Below are positions 12,201 to 25,400 of a DNA stretch of 64,000 bases, in pieces (position 1 is the first letter of the stretch; each line of letters starts with the position of its first letter). The translations under genes were made by a program, and so were the position numbers. The notes beneath the pieces were generated by a model. It did no database searches, was not told the DNA's origin, and saw only the letters and a program-made list of their open reading frames with translations. The stretch lies in contig OX637405.1 in assembly GCA_951799425.1 (NCBI GenBank), forward strand, positions 25,523,635-25,587,634, in the 5' to 3' direction. Origin of the DNA: Ilex aquifolium (Eukaryota > Streptophyta > Magnoliopsida > Aquifoliales > Aquifoliaceae).

Positions 12201-13073
12201 TACACCTTGATCTCAACTCTGCAAAATTCTGAAGTGGAGATGGGACATTGCTCCCAGAAATATGAATGTTATGCTTCTTCCTCAAAACTGCATCCCTCTG
12301 AACTCATTATAAAAGGAGAGATAAATAATCGTAAGAAGTATCAAATGTAAACCAAATAATAACAACGCCCACTCATTTTGAGCAGAAAAATATAGTTAGT
12401 TAGAGAGAGAGAGAGAGAAGAGAACCTCCAATTGCCTATAGAATTCCTTCTTTCCTTGAGAAATTTCATTTTCAGTTCGATCAACTTCTTCAGTCACAAC
12501 TTCTGATTTTGAACTCTTGAAAACACTAAACCCTTCTACCGGTTCTGCAACCATTAAAAGCAATCAGAACAAGCCAAAACGTTAGAATCTAACAACTCAA
12601 ATACTCAATTTGTTTTCAACAAACTACCATAAACCACCAAAATACCTCAAAAAATTACCTGAAATCGGCTTTCCTTTTCTCTTCCTCTTCTTATTAACCC
12701 TCAGGGTTCCCTCCTCAATTTCAGAGTTTTCTCTTTCTAGCAATTTCGACTTGTCTACTGAATCATCACTTTCTTCTTTCGCCTAAACAATTTTTAAAAA
12801 TTATGAAAAACGTGAACTCCATATAAACACATACAAACCTATGCATGTCCATGAGGTATTACAGCATCACAATTTCCGAAACCTTTTAGTATGAGAAACC
12901 AGCTTTAGGGACCTAAAGTTCCTGCTTTTTCTTTCTCCGTGATTCAATTTTCTATGAAACCAAACGAAGGTCTTGGAAAGCAGAAAAATTACCTTGAATC
13001 TGGTGAAATCTTCCGCGAACTTCTTTCTATCGAAGGTTATGCCTGAGAATAGAAACGAGGCGTCTGTCCCCAT
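6232..13073 (-). CDS. RH57: DEAD-box ATP-dependent RNA helicase, Rok1/DDX52 family
   Basis: Nucleolar RNA helicase; yeast Rok1 acts in 18S rRNA maturation. Twelve exons join in frame to 531 residues: 13073-12993, 12782-12659, 12544-12426, 12297-12206, 10965-10869, 10749-10669, 10595-10363, 10001-9807, 8594-8504, 7981-7859, 7301-7151 and 6440-6232, all GT-AG. The N-terminal 110 residues are charged, with a KKRKRKGK basic patch. Then come the Q motif (GFREPTPIQ, about 154-162), motif I APTGSGKT (179-186), PTRELAAQ (212-219), motif II DESD (283-286), SAT (315-317), ATDVIARG (431-438) and [11 protein letters not shown] (460-470). DESD instead of DEAD and RSGR instead of RTGR are conservative. The tail is basic then acidic ([17 protein letters not shown]). 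All catalytic motifs are present, so the gene looks functional. Arabidopsis RH57 is of similar length. Confidence 0.96.
6485..6524 (-). repeat. C/G homopolymer run with GGGT repeats in helicase intron 11
   Basis: The plus strand has a run of about 17 C followed by four cccA units. The pre-mRNA therefore carries a G-rich tract with GGGT repeats about 45-80 bases upstream of the 3' splice site at 6441. The tract has G-quadruplex potential and lies where a branch point would be expected. Confidence 0.85.
8719..9731. mobile_element. hAT-like element with GGCCGAGTC motifs in helicase intron 8
   Basis: This 1013-bp insertion is flanked by perfect 8-bp duplications tttcagcc (8711-8718 and 9732-9739). 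Its ends are CAGGGTTCAAAGTATCGG and, inward from the right, CATGGTTCAAGGTCGCGG. The first 220 bases are packed with degenerate copies of 'cggccgagtc' and 'caactcgg'. The right end has 'tatcggccgataccg' and 'gaccgataccgcg'. The middle is AT-rich, with a short CT-rich part near 9195. I see no transposase. It lies in the intron between helicase exons 8 and 9. Confidence 0.85.
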
Positions 13074-13931
13074 CGTTCAGAGAGCGGGGAGTGAGAGTTT
13101 GAGAAAGACAGAACTCAACTTTTCCGAATAGTGTGACTGAGTCTAGGATTACTTAAAGAGTCAGAGTCTGAGAGAGACATACAAGTCTGTGTGGGGGAAA
13201 CGATAGAGAAGATGTGAAGAATATGGACTCTGGAGAAAAAGAGAGAGACCGCGGCGGACAGACAGACGATGAACGAGAGAGATGAATAATGAAAATCCGA
13301 TGCACCCCTTTCTCGTTTATCTTTCGGTTTCGGTTTCGCGTAGGTTTTTCACATTATAAATAGATTCAAAATTTTGTAATGTAGTATTTTTGTTAATTTG
13401 TCTTACTTATTTCAATTAGTTAATTTTTAATGAAATAATCAATAAAAAAATCACTAATAAAAAAATTATATTATAATACTTTTAATATATTAAAAATAAA
13501 ATATAAAAAATTTAATATTTAAAAATATAAAATATAAAATAAAAATTTTATTGCTCGAATTTAATTCATTTTTGATATTATTTTCCAAATTCATGGTGAA
13601 TACCAATTTTTTTTATCAAAGGACTAAGATTTTCAAGGTGAATTCTTAAGTAATTTGCAAGAACAGTAAGGGTGCAAAATATGTATTAAATTAATTCAAA
13701 ATTATAATAAGATCTAAACATGTTTAAGTTCTGTTTATTAATTTTTTGTCTAACCTCAAACTTAACTCAACTAATTTAACAAATCAAGTTTGGAGCTTAA
13801 TTTCAAGTTTAAGGTTGGTCCCAAAATCAAAACCGGCACATTCATACTCGTATGAATCTGTGTGTTCATGAGCCTAATAAGCGAAACAAACCATTGTTTA
13901 GGATTAATCAAGCATTAAATTGGACTTGAAC

Positions 13932-14719
13932 TTAGGGGTGTTTGATAAAATTGAAAGTTGAACACTGAAAACTGAATGTTGAATTTTAAGTGATGAATGT
14001 TGAATTTTTTAATTCACAGACTATTTGGTATAAACTAAAATTTAAGTATTAAATTGAATCAAGCTGTCTGACAAATATAAAAAGCTGAAATCTGAAAATT
14101 ATTATTATTCTAATTTTGTCATTCTTTTAAACTATCTCTCCGCAACTGTCTTTATGATGGTGGTGGTTATGTTAGTGGTGATGGTGGTGGTGACGACAAC
14201 ACAATGGGTGGTGGTGATAATGACGACGATAGTGGTGGTGGTAGTGATGACGGGGGCATAATGATGGTGGTGATGGCAATGACACAATGATGGTGGCGAC
14301 GGTGGTGGTGGCGGCAACACAATGGTGATGGTGGGATAATAGTGGTGGCGACAGCGACACATTGGTCGTGGTGGTGGTGGCAGTGACACAATGGTGGGGG
14401 TGGGGGTGGCACAATGGTAGTGGTGGTGGCAATGACACAATGGTGGTGGTGGACGGTGGATATGGGAAAGTTAAGAACGTAAAATACATTGAGAGTTTAT
14501 TTGTCCATTATGAAGAATTGATAAAATTCTTACTGACTAATATTTTTTCGGTATTAAGTGATAAATAGATGGTTTGCTACTTAAAATTTTAGCTTATTTT
14601 TAAGAAGTGCTTAAAATATTAAATGGTGTGAATTTTAAGTTATTAAACGAATTTAATTCATTAAGTGCTTAAAGTATTCAATTTTAAATCTTAAGTGGTG
14701 TTATCAAATACCCCCTTAG
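13932..14719. mobile_element. Terminal-inverted-repeat element carrying a GGT-rich array
   Basis: The left end CTTAGGGGTGTTTGATAA pairs with the right end, which read inward is CTAAGGGGGTATTTGATAA. Subterminal parts carry repeated 'gaatgttgaattttaagt' and 'ttaagtgcttaaa' strings in opposite orientation. The centre (14155-14455) is a degenerate GGT-rich array. I found no convincing target duplication. The ends resemble hAT-type elements. Confidence 0.5.
14155..14455. repeat. GGT-rich degenerate trinucleotide array 1
   Basis: About 300 bases are dominated by 'gtggtg', with recurring 'gacacaatggtggtgg' units spaced irregularly near 30 bases. The minus strand reads as His-, Pro- and Thr-rich open frames in all three phases, which is what a trinucleotide repeat gives. 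It is not a gene. The G-rich strand has many GG pairs and some G-quadruplex potential. Confidence 0.85.
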
Positions 14720-14877
14720 TCCATGTGATAAATAGTTGAATCTGAACAAACTTTTAATTTTATCTAAACCGAAACCGAAACCTAGTTGATCATGCCCTAA
14801 ACATGAATGCAGATGCTTAATTCAAAGCTAAAAAACATCTGGATGGCTCATCAGATTTCTTCTATAATATGAAATAA

Positions 14878-15960
14878 CTAGTTATTTCCCGCGCCTAAAG
14901 GCACGGAGTAATAAATAAATAAAAAATTAACAATAAACATATTTGTATTCACATCAAAAATCAAATTACAAAGATAAAAGATATAGAAATGAATTTAAGC
15001 ACCGATTGTACTAGGGGCGTGTGGTGGTTGTGGTTGTGGGTGGTTGTGGTGGTGAGCGGCAATGGTGGTTGTGGGAGACGGTATAGTTGTGATGGGTGAT
15101 GACGACCGGTTATGATTGTAGCAGTCGTGGGTGACAATAATGATGGTAGTGATGGGGCGGTGGTGGTGATGGTGATGGTGGTAAGGTGGCGACAACAATG
15201 GTGGTAGTGGGGATAATGGTGTTGGGGCACTGGTGGGGTGGTGGTGGTGGGGCGACAATGGTGGTGGTAGGGTGGTGGCAGCGGTGTTGATGGTGGTGGT
15301 GCGACGATGGGGGTGATGGTAGTTGTGATGGTGGTTGTGGGGCAGATGGGTGTGGTGGTCATGAGGGGTGCGATAATGGTGGTGGTGGTGGTGGTTATTG
15401 TGGCAGACATGGTGGTGTGGTGGCGGCGGCGGTGGTGGTTGTTGTGGAAAAGGTGGTGGTGGGGTTGTAGCGACGATGGTGGTGGGGCGATGGGGGTGGT
15501 GGTAGTGGTGATGGTGGTGATGGGTGAGGTGGTGGTGGGGGATGGCGACAGTGATGGTGATAGTGGTGGTTGTTGTGGTAGAAGTGGCGTGGTGGTGGTA
15601 GCAGTAGCGGTGATGGTAGTGGTAATGGTGGTGGTGGTGGTGGTGGTAGGATAGTTTCAAACATTACTTCTTTTTTTTTTGAAGTACTTACGAAAAGTTA
15701 TAAGTTTTAGGAACACTTTTAAAAAATTACCCCAAACACATTCTTATGACATATTTTCTCTATTAAATTTGGGATGTTAATATTAACCGTCGGATTAATT
15801 TTAAAGTAAAATTTAAATAGATCTCAACCGCGAAAAGTAAAAATCATTTTGTTTATCTTTTGAAATTTAAATTGTATTTTACTTTATTATATAAATCTAA
15901 AAATAAATGTGGTCAATGGTGTCACATTTAACATGTAAAATACATTAAGCTATACTTAGA
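14878..15960 (-). mobile_element. Helitron-like element, minus strand (3' end clear, 5' end tentative)
   Basis: On the minus strand the sequence ends with an 8-bp stem (CCGTGCCT and AGGCGCGG), then 'gaaataa', then CTAG at 14881-14878, followed by T. This is the Helitron 3' signature. A possible 5' end is A followed by TCTAAGTATAGC at about 15960. Between them lies the second GGT-rich array. The 3' end is well supported; the 5' end is a guess. Confidence 0.45.
15010..15655. repeat. GGT-rich degenerate trinucleotide array 2
   Basis: About 645 bases are built from GGT, GAT and GTT triplets ('gtggtggtgatggtgg' and variants). Composition and style match array 1, 550 bases to the left. All three minus frames are open for long stretches because of the repeat. 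It ends at 'ggtaggatagtttc', followed by AT-rich sequence ending 'ttaccccaaacacattc', which looks like the right end of a hAT-type element. Confidence 0.85.
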
Positions 15961-16476
15961 TAAGAAAGATGGCTATTTTAACCAATATTCTGTTCAATCA
16001 AATGCAGTATGAAAAAAACAAGCCACAAATATCCCTCCATTTCGATGCCGACAAAGTCTTCAATAATGGTAATCAGAAGAAAATGAAGTGGAGAAACAAA
16101 AAATACAACCAATTTTCCAGTCCAAAACATAAGATGATTGACAATGTGAGAAGAAAGATTGTTCCCACTTTCTCTTCCACAAAAGTTGATAAAAAAATGT
16201 TGAGATTTACACATTTAATGAACACAAATTTTTGCAACTGTGTTGGGAATCATTCCCAACTGAACACACGTAAGATGGTATGCTTACACTAAACACACAA
16301 CATACTCTCTCCTCTCTGTCAACCATGAATCTAGCAGTTAGCAAGCTCAAGGTTAGTCTAACCAACATAATTTATTGACAAGGCTGATTCAATCTTGTCT
16401 GATCTGCATCCATGGATGTGGGACAGGAGTAAGTTGTAATGGAAACCATGTGTCACTCGACCCTTGAATTCTCTCG

Positions 16477-19400
16477 CTACTCGTCAAGCCCATAGTCCTC
16501 ACCAAAGTACTTGTCAACTAACTCATTGGCCAAGTTTCTGAGGTCTTCATTTTCATGGAACTGGAATCTTTCCATGGCATCAATCCCATCCTCTCTCTCA
16601 ACAAGCTTTGGCCCCTCTCCATTTGGCATTCCGCTCAGAACCTAACAAAATCAAAAACATTTTGAACTAAAAGGGAACAAGTAGTAACTCCTTCACCATG
16701 ACCACATTATAGAACCAATCACCCTTCTTATCAAACCATTCTTTATCAAAAAAAGTAGATTGCATGTAAACAGTTTCTCGTTAGACAAAAATGATTGATA
16801 ATCTACTGATGCCATATGGTTAAGAAAACACTGCATACATAAACTCATTATGCTATGGGTTGTAGTTTGTCATGTAGGAGTCTTCTGTCAGGCTATGAAG
16901 GATATAATAATGTACTGAAGTAAGCAATAACTTATTTCTTTAATATGCTCACAGCTCTAATTCATGGTTCTTCACCATCGGAAATAGGGTTGATACTAGA
17001 GTTTTGTTTCACAACTTAAGATGATACTCTTTTTTTTAGTTTGCCGCAATGAACTGCATACTAGACCATAGACTTGACTATGTTTTATGCTTAAAAGATA
17101 AGTGATTCCAAGATTAGTGGGCAAGTCTCTAACTATTTGTAGCAACCAAGCCCAAGTTTCAAAATAGCATGACAACCTAGAGGAAACACCTGCTTATTTC
17201 CATTCAGCAGCAACTTGGACCTTTTCGAGAATTCTTATCAGAAGATTCTTCAGAAACAAAGTCTTCTTATAAGATTAATTAGAACCTTGCTCTTTAAATA
17301 GAAGACTGGATCATCTAGAAGTTTTTTGAGATATTGATGGACTACTTGGAGGTACTTGCAATTGCCAAATTGTAAGGTTGACAAAATTGGAATCATCAAG
17401 GGCCTAAAACAAAATCAGTAATTTTAACAAGGAAAGAAACCAGGAGCAATAAACTCTTGTGCTATATAGGTAGTATGTTATATGAACAACTTCCTAAAAA
17501 TCTTGAGTCAAAGATAATAATGGGTGGATCATTAAAACTGATTACCAGCTCCAAGAATTGAAGTCCTAGTCTTGCAGCCTCAATATCAGCCGATCTCACT
17601 AGATCGATAAAGCCAGGAAGGCATCCTCTGTTAACGAGCGAAACCAAGTGGTCCATAATCAAATTTGGCCTCCCAGCACCTTCAGCTGGAGCAACACAGA
17701 GGTTACCCAAAACATGTGCTACTTCCTTTCTTATGTCAAATGGTGCTGTAGAAAGGAGGCGTAGCAACAGTGGCACTGCCTCACTTGAATATATCAACTG
17801 CTTGTATTCAACAGAACCAGCAGCTATATTGGATAGTGCCCAAGCTGCCTCCTACAAAAGTAAGAGCGCTTCTAGTGACATTTGATCGAGACGGTGTCTT
17901 AGCCACAATACAAGAAAATATACCTTTTTCAAGACGCGATGCTCACTCTTGAGACATTTAATTAGCACAGATATGACATTATCTGCAAACACCACCAAAT
18001 ATCAGTGAGTTGCCCAAAAAATGTGGTAGAAGTTACAATTTCCCATCTCCGCAAGCAGACTAAGATAGAAACTAGCCTGTAATCTCATGTCCAGGAACAA
18101 GAACAACCGTAGTTGTGAAAGCATCACCAGCCACAAGATTACCTAAGCTTCGCAACACCTACAGGGAAATGTATTTAACAAAAAAGATCCAGACTATGCA
18201 ATGGTTTTTCTAAAACAAGTTACAAGACCATCCTAGCTGCATTTAGTATTCAATCTATACCCAGACTCACTTACAGATACAATATAAAAAATGCATGACA
18301 CATCTGGGGATGACAAGTTGTACACAATTCAGCAGTTAATCCAATGCACAATCACATGAAATGGGAGATGATTAAGAAAAATCCATTCTGAAAAGAAAAA
18401 TTATTAGGATTCTACTATTTCTTCCTTTAACCAGATCACAATAGAAATCATATTGACTAGAGAATTGTTGTACACCTAGTTTGTGTTCGTTCCAGAAGAA
18501 CAATGAATACCATTGTAAGACCATAAGCAAAGAAGCAGATTGTTTGTAATGTAGACTGAGAAACTGTAACGACCAGTATTAAAATTAATCGGTAATACGT
18601 TAATTAAAACGCAAACTAGGATTTTATGCGATCAAAAGCATAATATAAAAATATTTTTTTGAAATTTCAAATAAATAAATGGGCCTTAAAAATAGATTCA
18701 TTGCGTGAAAACGAGTCAAATGACTATAATATTAACCATATTTAGTGTTATGTTAAATATCCATAGTGCCCGAATTATATAATATATGTAAAAGTATGTG
18801 CCACATGTATATATATTTGCAAGGTATAAGTGACAAGTGTCCTTGCCATAAGATGCTCAAAAAAAAAAAAAAGACATGTAGCTGTTAAACAAAAAAAAAA
18901 AAAAACAATTGTTAAACAAATAGAATGGACAAATGTCCATAGTGACCTCATATGCCTTACGTGAGGAGCTCGGAGCCCAAGGCTACTCCCCATGATTCAC
19001 TCTATAAATATGATCTCTTGATCAGTAGGTAAACCAAGGGAAAGAAAGGAGAAAAAAATGAAAGAGAGGGAGAAAAAAGAAAAAACGAACGAAAAACTTG
19101 ATTTTGGGGTAAAAAATTGAACGGTGATTTTACTTCAAATTACTACCAAATTTAAGTATCTTGTTCGTGGTACTTCACTTTTATATCTATCGAAGTTCTC
19201 GATGATTTTGAGGTACGGTGTAGTATATAATATGCTTATGTCTTTCAATCTCTTTGTAAAGTGTGTTATTTTGATCATCTGAAATTTGTATTCCTATTTA
19301 TTATTTTGATTGATATGAAATCCTGATACTTTTGTTGACTTGAACTATATTTTATGCTAAATATTTTTGGAATTGATTAGTACATGTATAAAGTGTATTT

Positions 19401-22400
19401 AGGACATAGTTAGTAAAATGTGATTATAGCCCTGTGGGGTGTGATTGGTTAGATGAGCATGAATTTATATGCTTAAGTATCATTTGTCATGTCACCAAGA
19501 TGAAACCAGTATAAGGCTATGTTTAATAGCAGTTGAGCTATGCTAAGAAGCATGGACACGGATACGGGACACGGATACGACACGACACGGACACACCGAT
19601 ACGACATTTCTAAAAAAAGTAGGACACGGACACGTTGGGGACACGCTACAAAAAAATTATATTTTATATATAACATTATATAATTTATTGCAAATATAGT
19701 GATAATGATATATAATTCATAAAAAAATCAGTATTTTATGATAAGAAAACCTAATGTCTAGTCATCTGTGTGAATTTTTTAACTAAAACATCTTCATTAT
19801 AGTCAATAATCATCAATTTTTTTTGTAGACAATGTTTACCTAATATATAATTTAAATAATTGCTCTTATTTTCTCAATTCCTCTTTTTTAAAACTTTTAT
19901 GCATCTTTTATTTTTATTATTATATTTGGAGTACAACTTTAATATGTCTAGTATTAGTAATTATATGTTCTCAAATTTTTAAGCTTTGTTAATCACATTT
20001 CAACAAATGTCTATTGTTTAGTAGTAGACACATTCTAGAGAAGTGTCGGACACGTCACCAAAGAAGTGTCTGACACGTGTCCGAAATTAAAATTTATCAT
20101 TTAATTATGGACACGGATAAAAGAGTATCGGACACGTGTCCGAAGAGTGTCGGTGTCCGACACGGATACGTCAGGTTCTCGAGAGTGTCCGTGCTTCATA
20201 GGAGCTATGTGATATGTCCAATTTGATTGATGATTCCGGTGTTCATGTTCCTATCATCTAAGTTATCTGGTATTTAATCATTCGTATTTTTTTTGAATAT
20301 ATTGTTTCATGTCATATTGTGTACTTCCCCACTATTAATATTTTTTAGGATGATCTAGAAGGAAAAGACCAAAATTGATATTTAAAAAATCAGAGATGAA
20401 CGAATCACGAAATAATTTTTATAAAATTGAAATTACAAGTTTCATTGGCCTTTGAAGATTAAATTTGTAATTATAATTTTTATTGAGATAATTAGAGATC
20501 TGGCCGTATATTTGGAATATTTTGTGAAATTATGTCCATCATTTAATGAAGTAACGCATCGGGAAACCGGAGCGTTACAGGAAGTATAAGAAACACATTT
20601 GTTGAGTAATCCCTCCATTATCAGCACAGCAGAATCTCAACTCAAATGATCATGCTCATTTTCAACCACAACATGGAAAGCTTGAACTGATCAAGTCAAT
20701 CAGCATATGACACCAGACTTTCTGAAGGAAATTATTTCAAGGAACCTAGTGTGAAAAAAAAGGGGCAAACCAAAAGAAATTTGTTTGGTACTTAGATCAC
20801 ACACATTTTACACTTCTAATTTTACATGGTTATGGAGTTGACATGAAACGTTATGAATTAGTACTTGAACTTGAACGAAGATTCAAGACACAGGTATGGT
20901 GAGGCTGGCATATAAGAGTGGCCTATGTTGATCTGCATATAATAGAAAACATATATCATGCCAACACACAAAATTTTAATGCATTAATTTAAAAGAGCTA
21001 ATTTAGGCAATTATTTTGCCTGTTACCGGAATGAGCAATTGCAAACTGCTCGAATTTGCCAATCTTTCCACAAGTAATTGAAGGATATTACTCTTTATCA
21101 GCATACTTGGTGCAACATTTGAAAGGGCGGAGAGATAAGCTACAACCCATGCTACTTCAGTTGCCAATTCCACACACCTGATTGTACCAGTAGTTTGATT
21201 ATACAAAACTACATAACATGATATGACTACACTAAAGATCATATTGCAATATAATTTCTGCGTGCAATGAAGACCATAAGAAAGCCACACTTTATTGAAG
21301 TGTCATTGAGCCAAATGTGGCAACTTAGTATGATCTTACGCCAAGTAACTATTGGTATGTGGAATCTTTAAAGGTCCTATAAACAACATAACAAATTGAG
21401 ATAACGCAAAACATGACCACAATACATACTTAAGTAAGCACCATATATAAAGGAGCAGAAAAAATATATTGTAAGTGTTCTACAACAGCACTGAGGAAGT
21501 GCAACTACAAGGAACAGACCAAAAATTGCAATCAATAAAGTGAGAATAAGAAGGGCACAAAATGTTGGTACTCTCTGAACAACACATTTGAATCAGCAGA
21601 ATAATATGTTAAAAACAAGATAGATAAAGAATTAGGTGGAGAAGGCAACAAGAACCTAAGCATTTGATAATTTGACACGTGGCAATGAAAACATTACAAT
21701 CTTTACTAAACACCATGTACACTTGACTATAATTCCATGTCGGTTTTAAATTTATGTCCCCTCAACTACAAATTGCAAACTTATAAAAATGTATTTTAAA
21801 CACAAATGTTACTTGTAACACAAATTTAAGCCCATAAGCATAACCTTTTTTATTTTTGATCTGAAACTTCGATGAAAGTTTCATGTTTCAACAATTGTTT
21901 TCTATAAGAGCTTTGGCAATTACAAGTTCCGATTAAACGGCCCCTGTTTATAAAGGAATCTAAATGTGCCAAATTATGCACATAAGTCACCAACGCAGAT
22001 AGCAGAACTATATCCCACATATCAGAACAGAAACTATCAGAACAGAAATCATAATTGATCAATCCATGTTATTCAGTATGGGAAAGTTTCCATCAAGTAG
22101 TGGATTTCAGTCCACAAACTTGTCACAGCATTGTAACCTGCTGAATTGGCAATGACTTACGCATTCCTCAGGTGCCGGAGAATTGCATCAAGTACTCCAT
22201 CGGTTCTTATGAGTTCAGTTGCCGCTTTAGGATTTGGGCCCTACAACCACAAACACAGATCCATGCCGTAAATATTGTCGAAAGAACAATGCCCCAGTAA
22301 AAGTAATCTCAAGGAAATAAGAATACTCCATATTGAACTAATTTACAAGCTCAATACTACATTCAAATGTGGTCTATTATGTTGAATGTCCTAGGGGAAT

Positions 22401-25400
22401 AACATAAGACAAAATCTCGAAGTTTAGATGGTGGAAGCTATCTACATTGAAAGAAAATAAGAAAAAAACTACAATAATACCTTCTCTTCTAACACATAAA
22501 CCTATGCAATTTTTACACAACAAATAGGAGTGCACATCGTTTTTCAAATTAAAAAAATGCTTTGAAACTTGTATTCCTATCTTTGATGAGCAGTTCTAAA
22601 CCTTGATAAGGTTCGACAACGCCCAAGCGGCTGTTCTCACAGTTGAACCCTTGTTTGGAAGCATCATTCTTGCAAGAGGTGGTAAGGCTCCTTGTGACAG
22701 CAGAATATTTCTCATCTCCTCTCCTTCACCAGCAACATTTCCCAGTGCCCAGGCACACTGCTCAGCAACTGGCAAGGAACTCTTTTCTACACATCAAGAG
22801 CATTTTAACAGTCTAACTGTACACTTTCTGGAAAGGTCACATTAGAGATTAGAAATATTATTGGTGAAGTATAAGCACTTAAATTACACCCTCTCCAACC
22901 AAAAGCTTAAACTTTTGGAGTAAATGGTTGTTTAACATAGTATCAGAGCAGCAAGTCTTGTGTTCGAACCTCCCCATCACCCTAATTATTAAAAAGATTT
23001 ACAAGTGATAAGCCTAAAATCTAGCTTGCATGTGAAGAGCGTGTTGAAGTATAAATACTTAAATTACACCATCTCCAAAAGCTTAAATTTTAGGAGTAGA
23101 TGGTTGTTTAACAATTATCTACAACATTTTGCATTGGGCTGATGAAAAGAAGGAATAAGGGAGCTAAATAAAAATTCAAAATGTAGTAGTAAAGCCAAAA
23201 TAAAAAGTTCAAGGAAAGCTTATGCATCTCAAGATTACCATGAAATCTTGAATTGTTACAAATAAGAAAAAGCATCAAGTTTATCTATTTTCTTTTCAAT
23301 AAGGCAAAAATTTATTACAAAAGTAAATATCACCTCAACAAAGCCCAGTCCCAACTATTTTGGCAACAACCACAAAAAATGTAGATATACACAGTATATT
23401 AGCATACGTCTGGATTATTAATCATAGTAGTTATCACTTAAATGGTTCAACTAATCCAAAACACAATCATCGAACTATATTAATTTCTAGAGTTCTAGGA
23501 AGCATAGATATGGATACGAATATGGATGTGATACAAGTACGATACGACAAAACTTAACAAGATACGAGACCATTGAGCTCTGTCTATAATAAAATATATT
23601 TTATATTTTACTCTTACTTAACAACTTAAAAATTATAATTTTTAGTAATTCTTTAACAATAGTAAACAAAATTAGTAATTTTTAACTTGAAAAATGTGTA
23701 ATATCGTTTTATTATGATATATTCATAAAATAAACGTGACCAATTTAAGAAATTATAACCAACATTTAACTAGTTGGTTTTCTTACGAGTATTTGTTTCT
23801 AAGGATATGGTATAACTAACTCATTTTTTTATACTCTTTTGACATGTAATAGTAGATAATACTTAAAAAAACACTTGTGTCTTCAAAGTCAAATCGAATT
23901 AAAGTACCAGCCACCAGGCATTGTGCTCTATATCAACTCGCAAGAGGAAAATTAAAAGGGTTGGCAGTATATGCTAAAATGCTCAGGTTGGAATAATGCC
24001 ACTCCCAATGAAGGGATAATGAATTTTTGGTGATAGTCATGACACCAAAGTACCCGAACAACCCATAACTTCCTTAAATATAATAGTTGGTAAACAAGGA
24101 TCATCAAATGTTGAAATATTTCATCAAGGATAGAATCTCAAAGACAATGATCTCCAATTGTTTTGGAGAAAATATTCTTTTGGATGTAACATAACTTTAT
24201 TCTGTGTACTAACTTTCCGTTTAATAATTTCATGAATAGTGAGAGATAGACAATTAAATAAAATCAAGGAGAAAGATGCTAAAAGCCACACCAACCTCCA
24301 AGATGAGCAATGAGCAATGGTAATGCAGGCAACAATGCTTTAGTTTCTTCTGGTTTTCCTGCTGCTATGTTTGTAAGGCACCAAGCAGCCTCAAGCAACT
24401 GCATTTAGCCATAAAAAAAAAAATAGAAATTATCATAATGGCTTTCTCGAATGCAAAGAGAAAGTTTCCACACAGTGTTCCTTATTCAATTCACCAATCT
24501 CATGGTATGGCAAACTCACATTGGCACTAATGCATTCTATTTGCATAAACAATTGTCACACATTGATAGACAACCACAGAGCATGACTGTGAAATCAAAA
24601 GGAAGAGGAAAGCATACTTTTCTCTTCCCCCCTCGCCCCCCAACCCAAAATCCCCTAACCTACCCTTTTCCTGTGGTTTCAAACGTAATTACTAACACTC
24701 CCAAGTTGTCTTCAAAAACTAGACTTGCATTCAGGTGAGAAATGAGAATTACTCAACTATGGAAATGAAAAAATGCAAAATAAATAATAAATTATTTGGA
24801 CCTGTTCATCTGGAGAGCCAAATGAAAGACACTGCACGAGGAGAGGAATTGCCCCAGCCTCAAGGGCAGCTTGAACCGGAGGAAATTCAGATCTAGACAA
24901 CAAACGCCTTAATTCACGAAGAGCAGTCACTCTTTTCTGCATTGCACCTTTCCCTCTAATACATATACAATAAAGATGTTGTTAGTGCTTTGTGATGGAA
25001 AAATAAGGGAACGACTGTCTGCAGTAAAATTAAGCATCAAGGATGCATAACCACATCTGCATTACTTCGTGATCCCAAAATGAAAGTACACATGCAATAG
25101 AAAACCTATGCACATACCTAGAGATACTGCAAAACTCCCTCTAAACAACCCAAAAAAAAAAAAGCCACATTCCAGAAACCCACTCCCAAGACTAATAAAA
25201 ATCCACTCTAAAAGTCAGGAGAATCCAGTCCATTCCAGCAAGCATCTCCCATTATCAAAACACATCATGTGAGCAATGCTGCTGAAACACTTCCTGAGAT
25301 CCATGTGTAATTTGTTTCTATTATGAGTCCTTTTTGCTTCTCAAATAAAATCCTACTCTGGTCTACATAGAATCCCTAACAATATTCCTGTATTGCATTT

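Larger units (their letters stand above)
13074..16476. other. Spacer between helicase 5' end and importin 3' end
   Basis: It holds the helicase 5' leader and promoter, an AT-rich stretch at 13340-13900, an element with the first GGT-rich array (13932-14719), a Helitron-like 3' end at 14878, and a second GGT-rich array (15010-15655). The long open frames over the arrays are repeat artefacts. The 15.97-16.29 kb part shows no gene I recognise. Confidence 0.6.

Noticed and set aside
14132-15664. Long His/Pro/Thr-rich frames on the minus strand and Val/Gly-rich frames on the plus strand
   Set aside because: They lie wholly in GGT-rich arrays and are open in several phases at once, which is a property of the repeat. 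No splice or start context supports a gene.
15969-16292. 107-codon plus-strand frame between the GGT array and the importin 3' end
   Set aside because: Lys/Asn-rich translation typical of AT-rich DNA, no known domain, and frames on the opposite strand are equally open.
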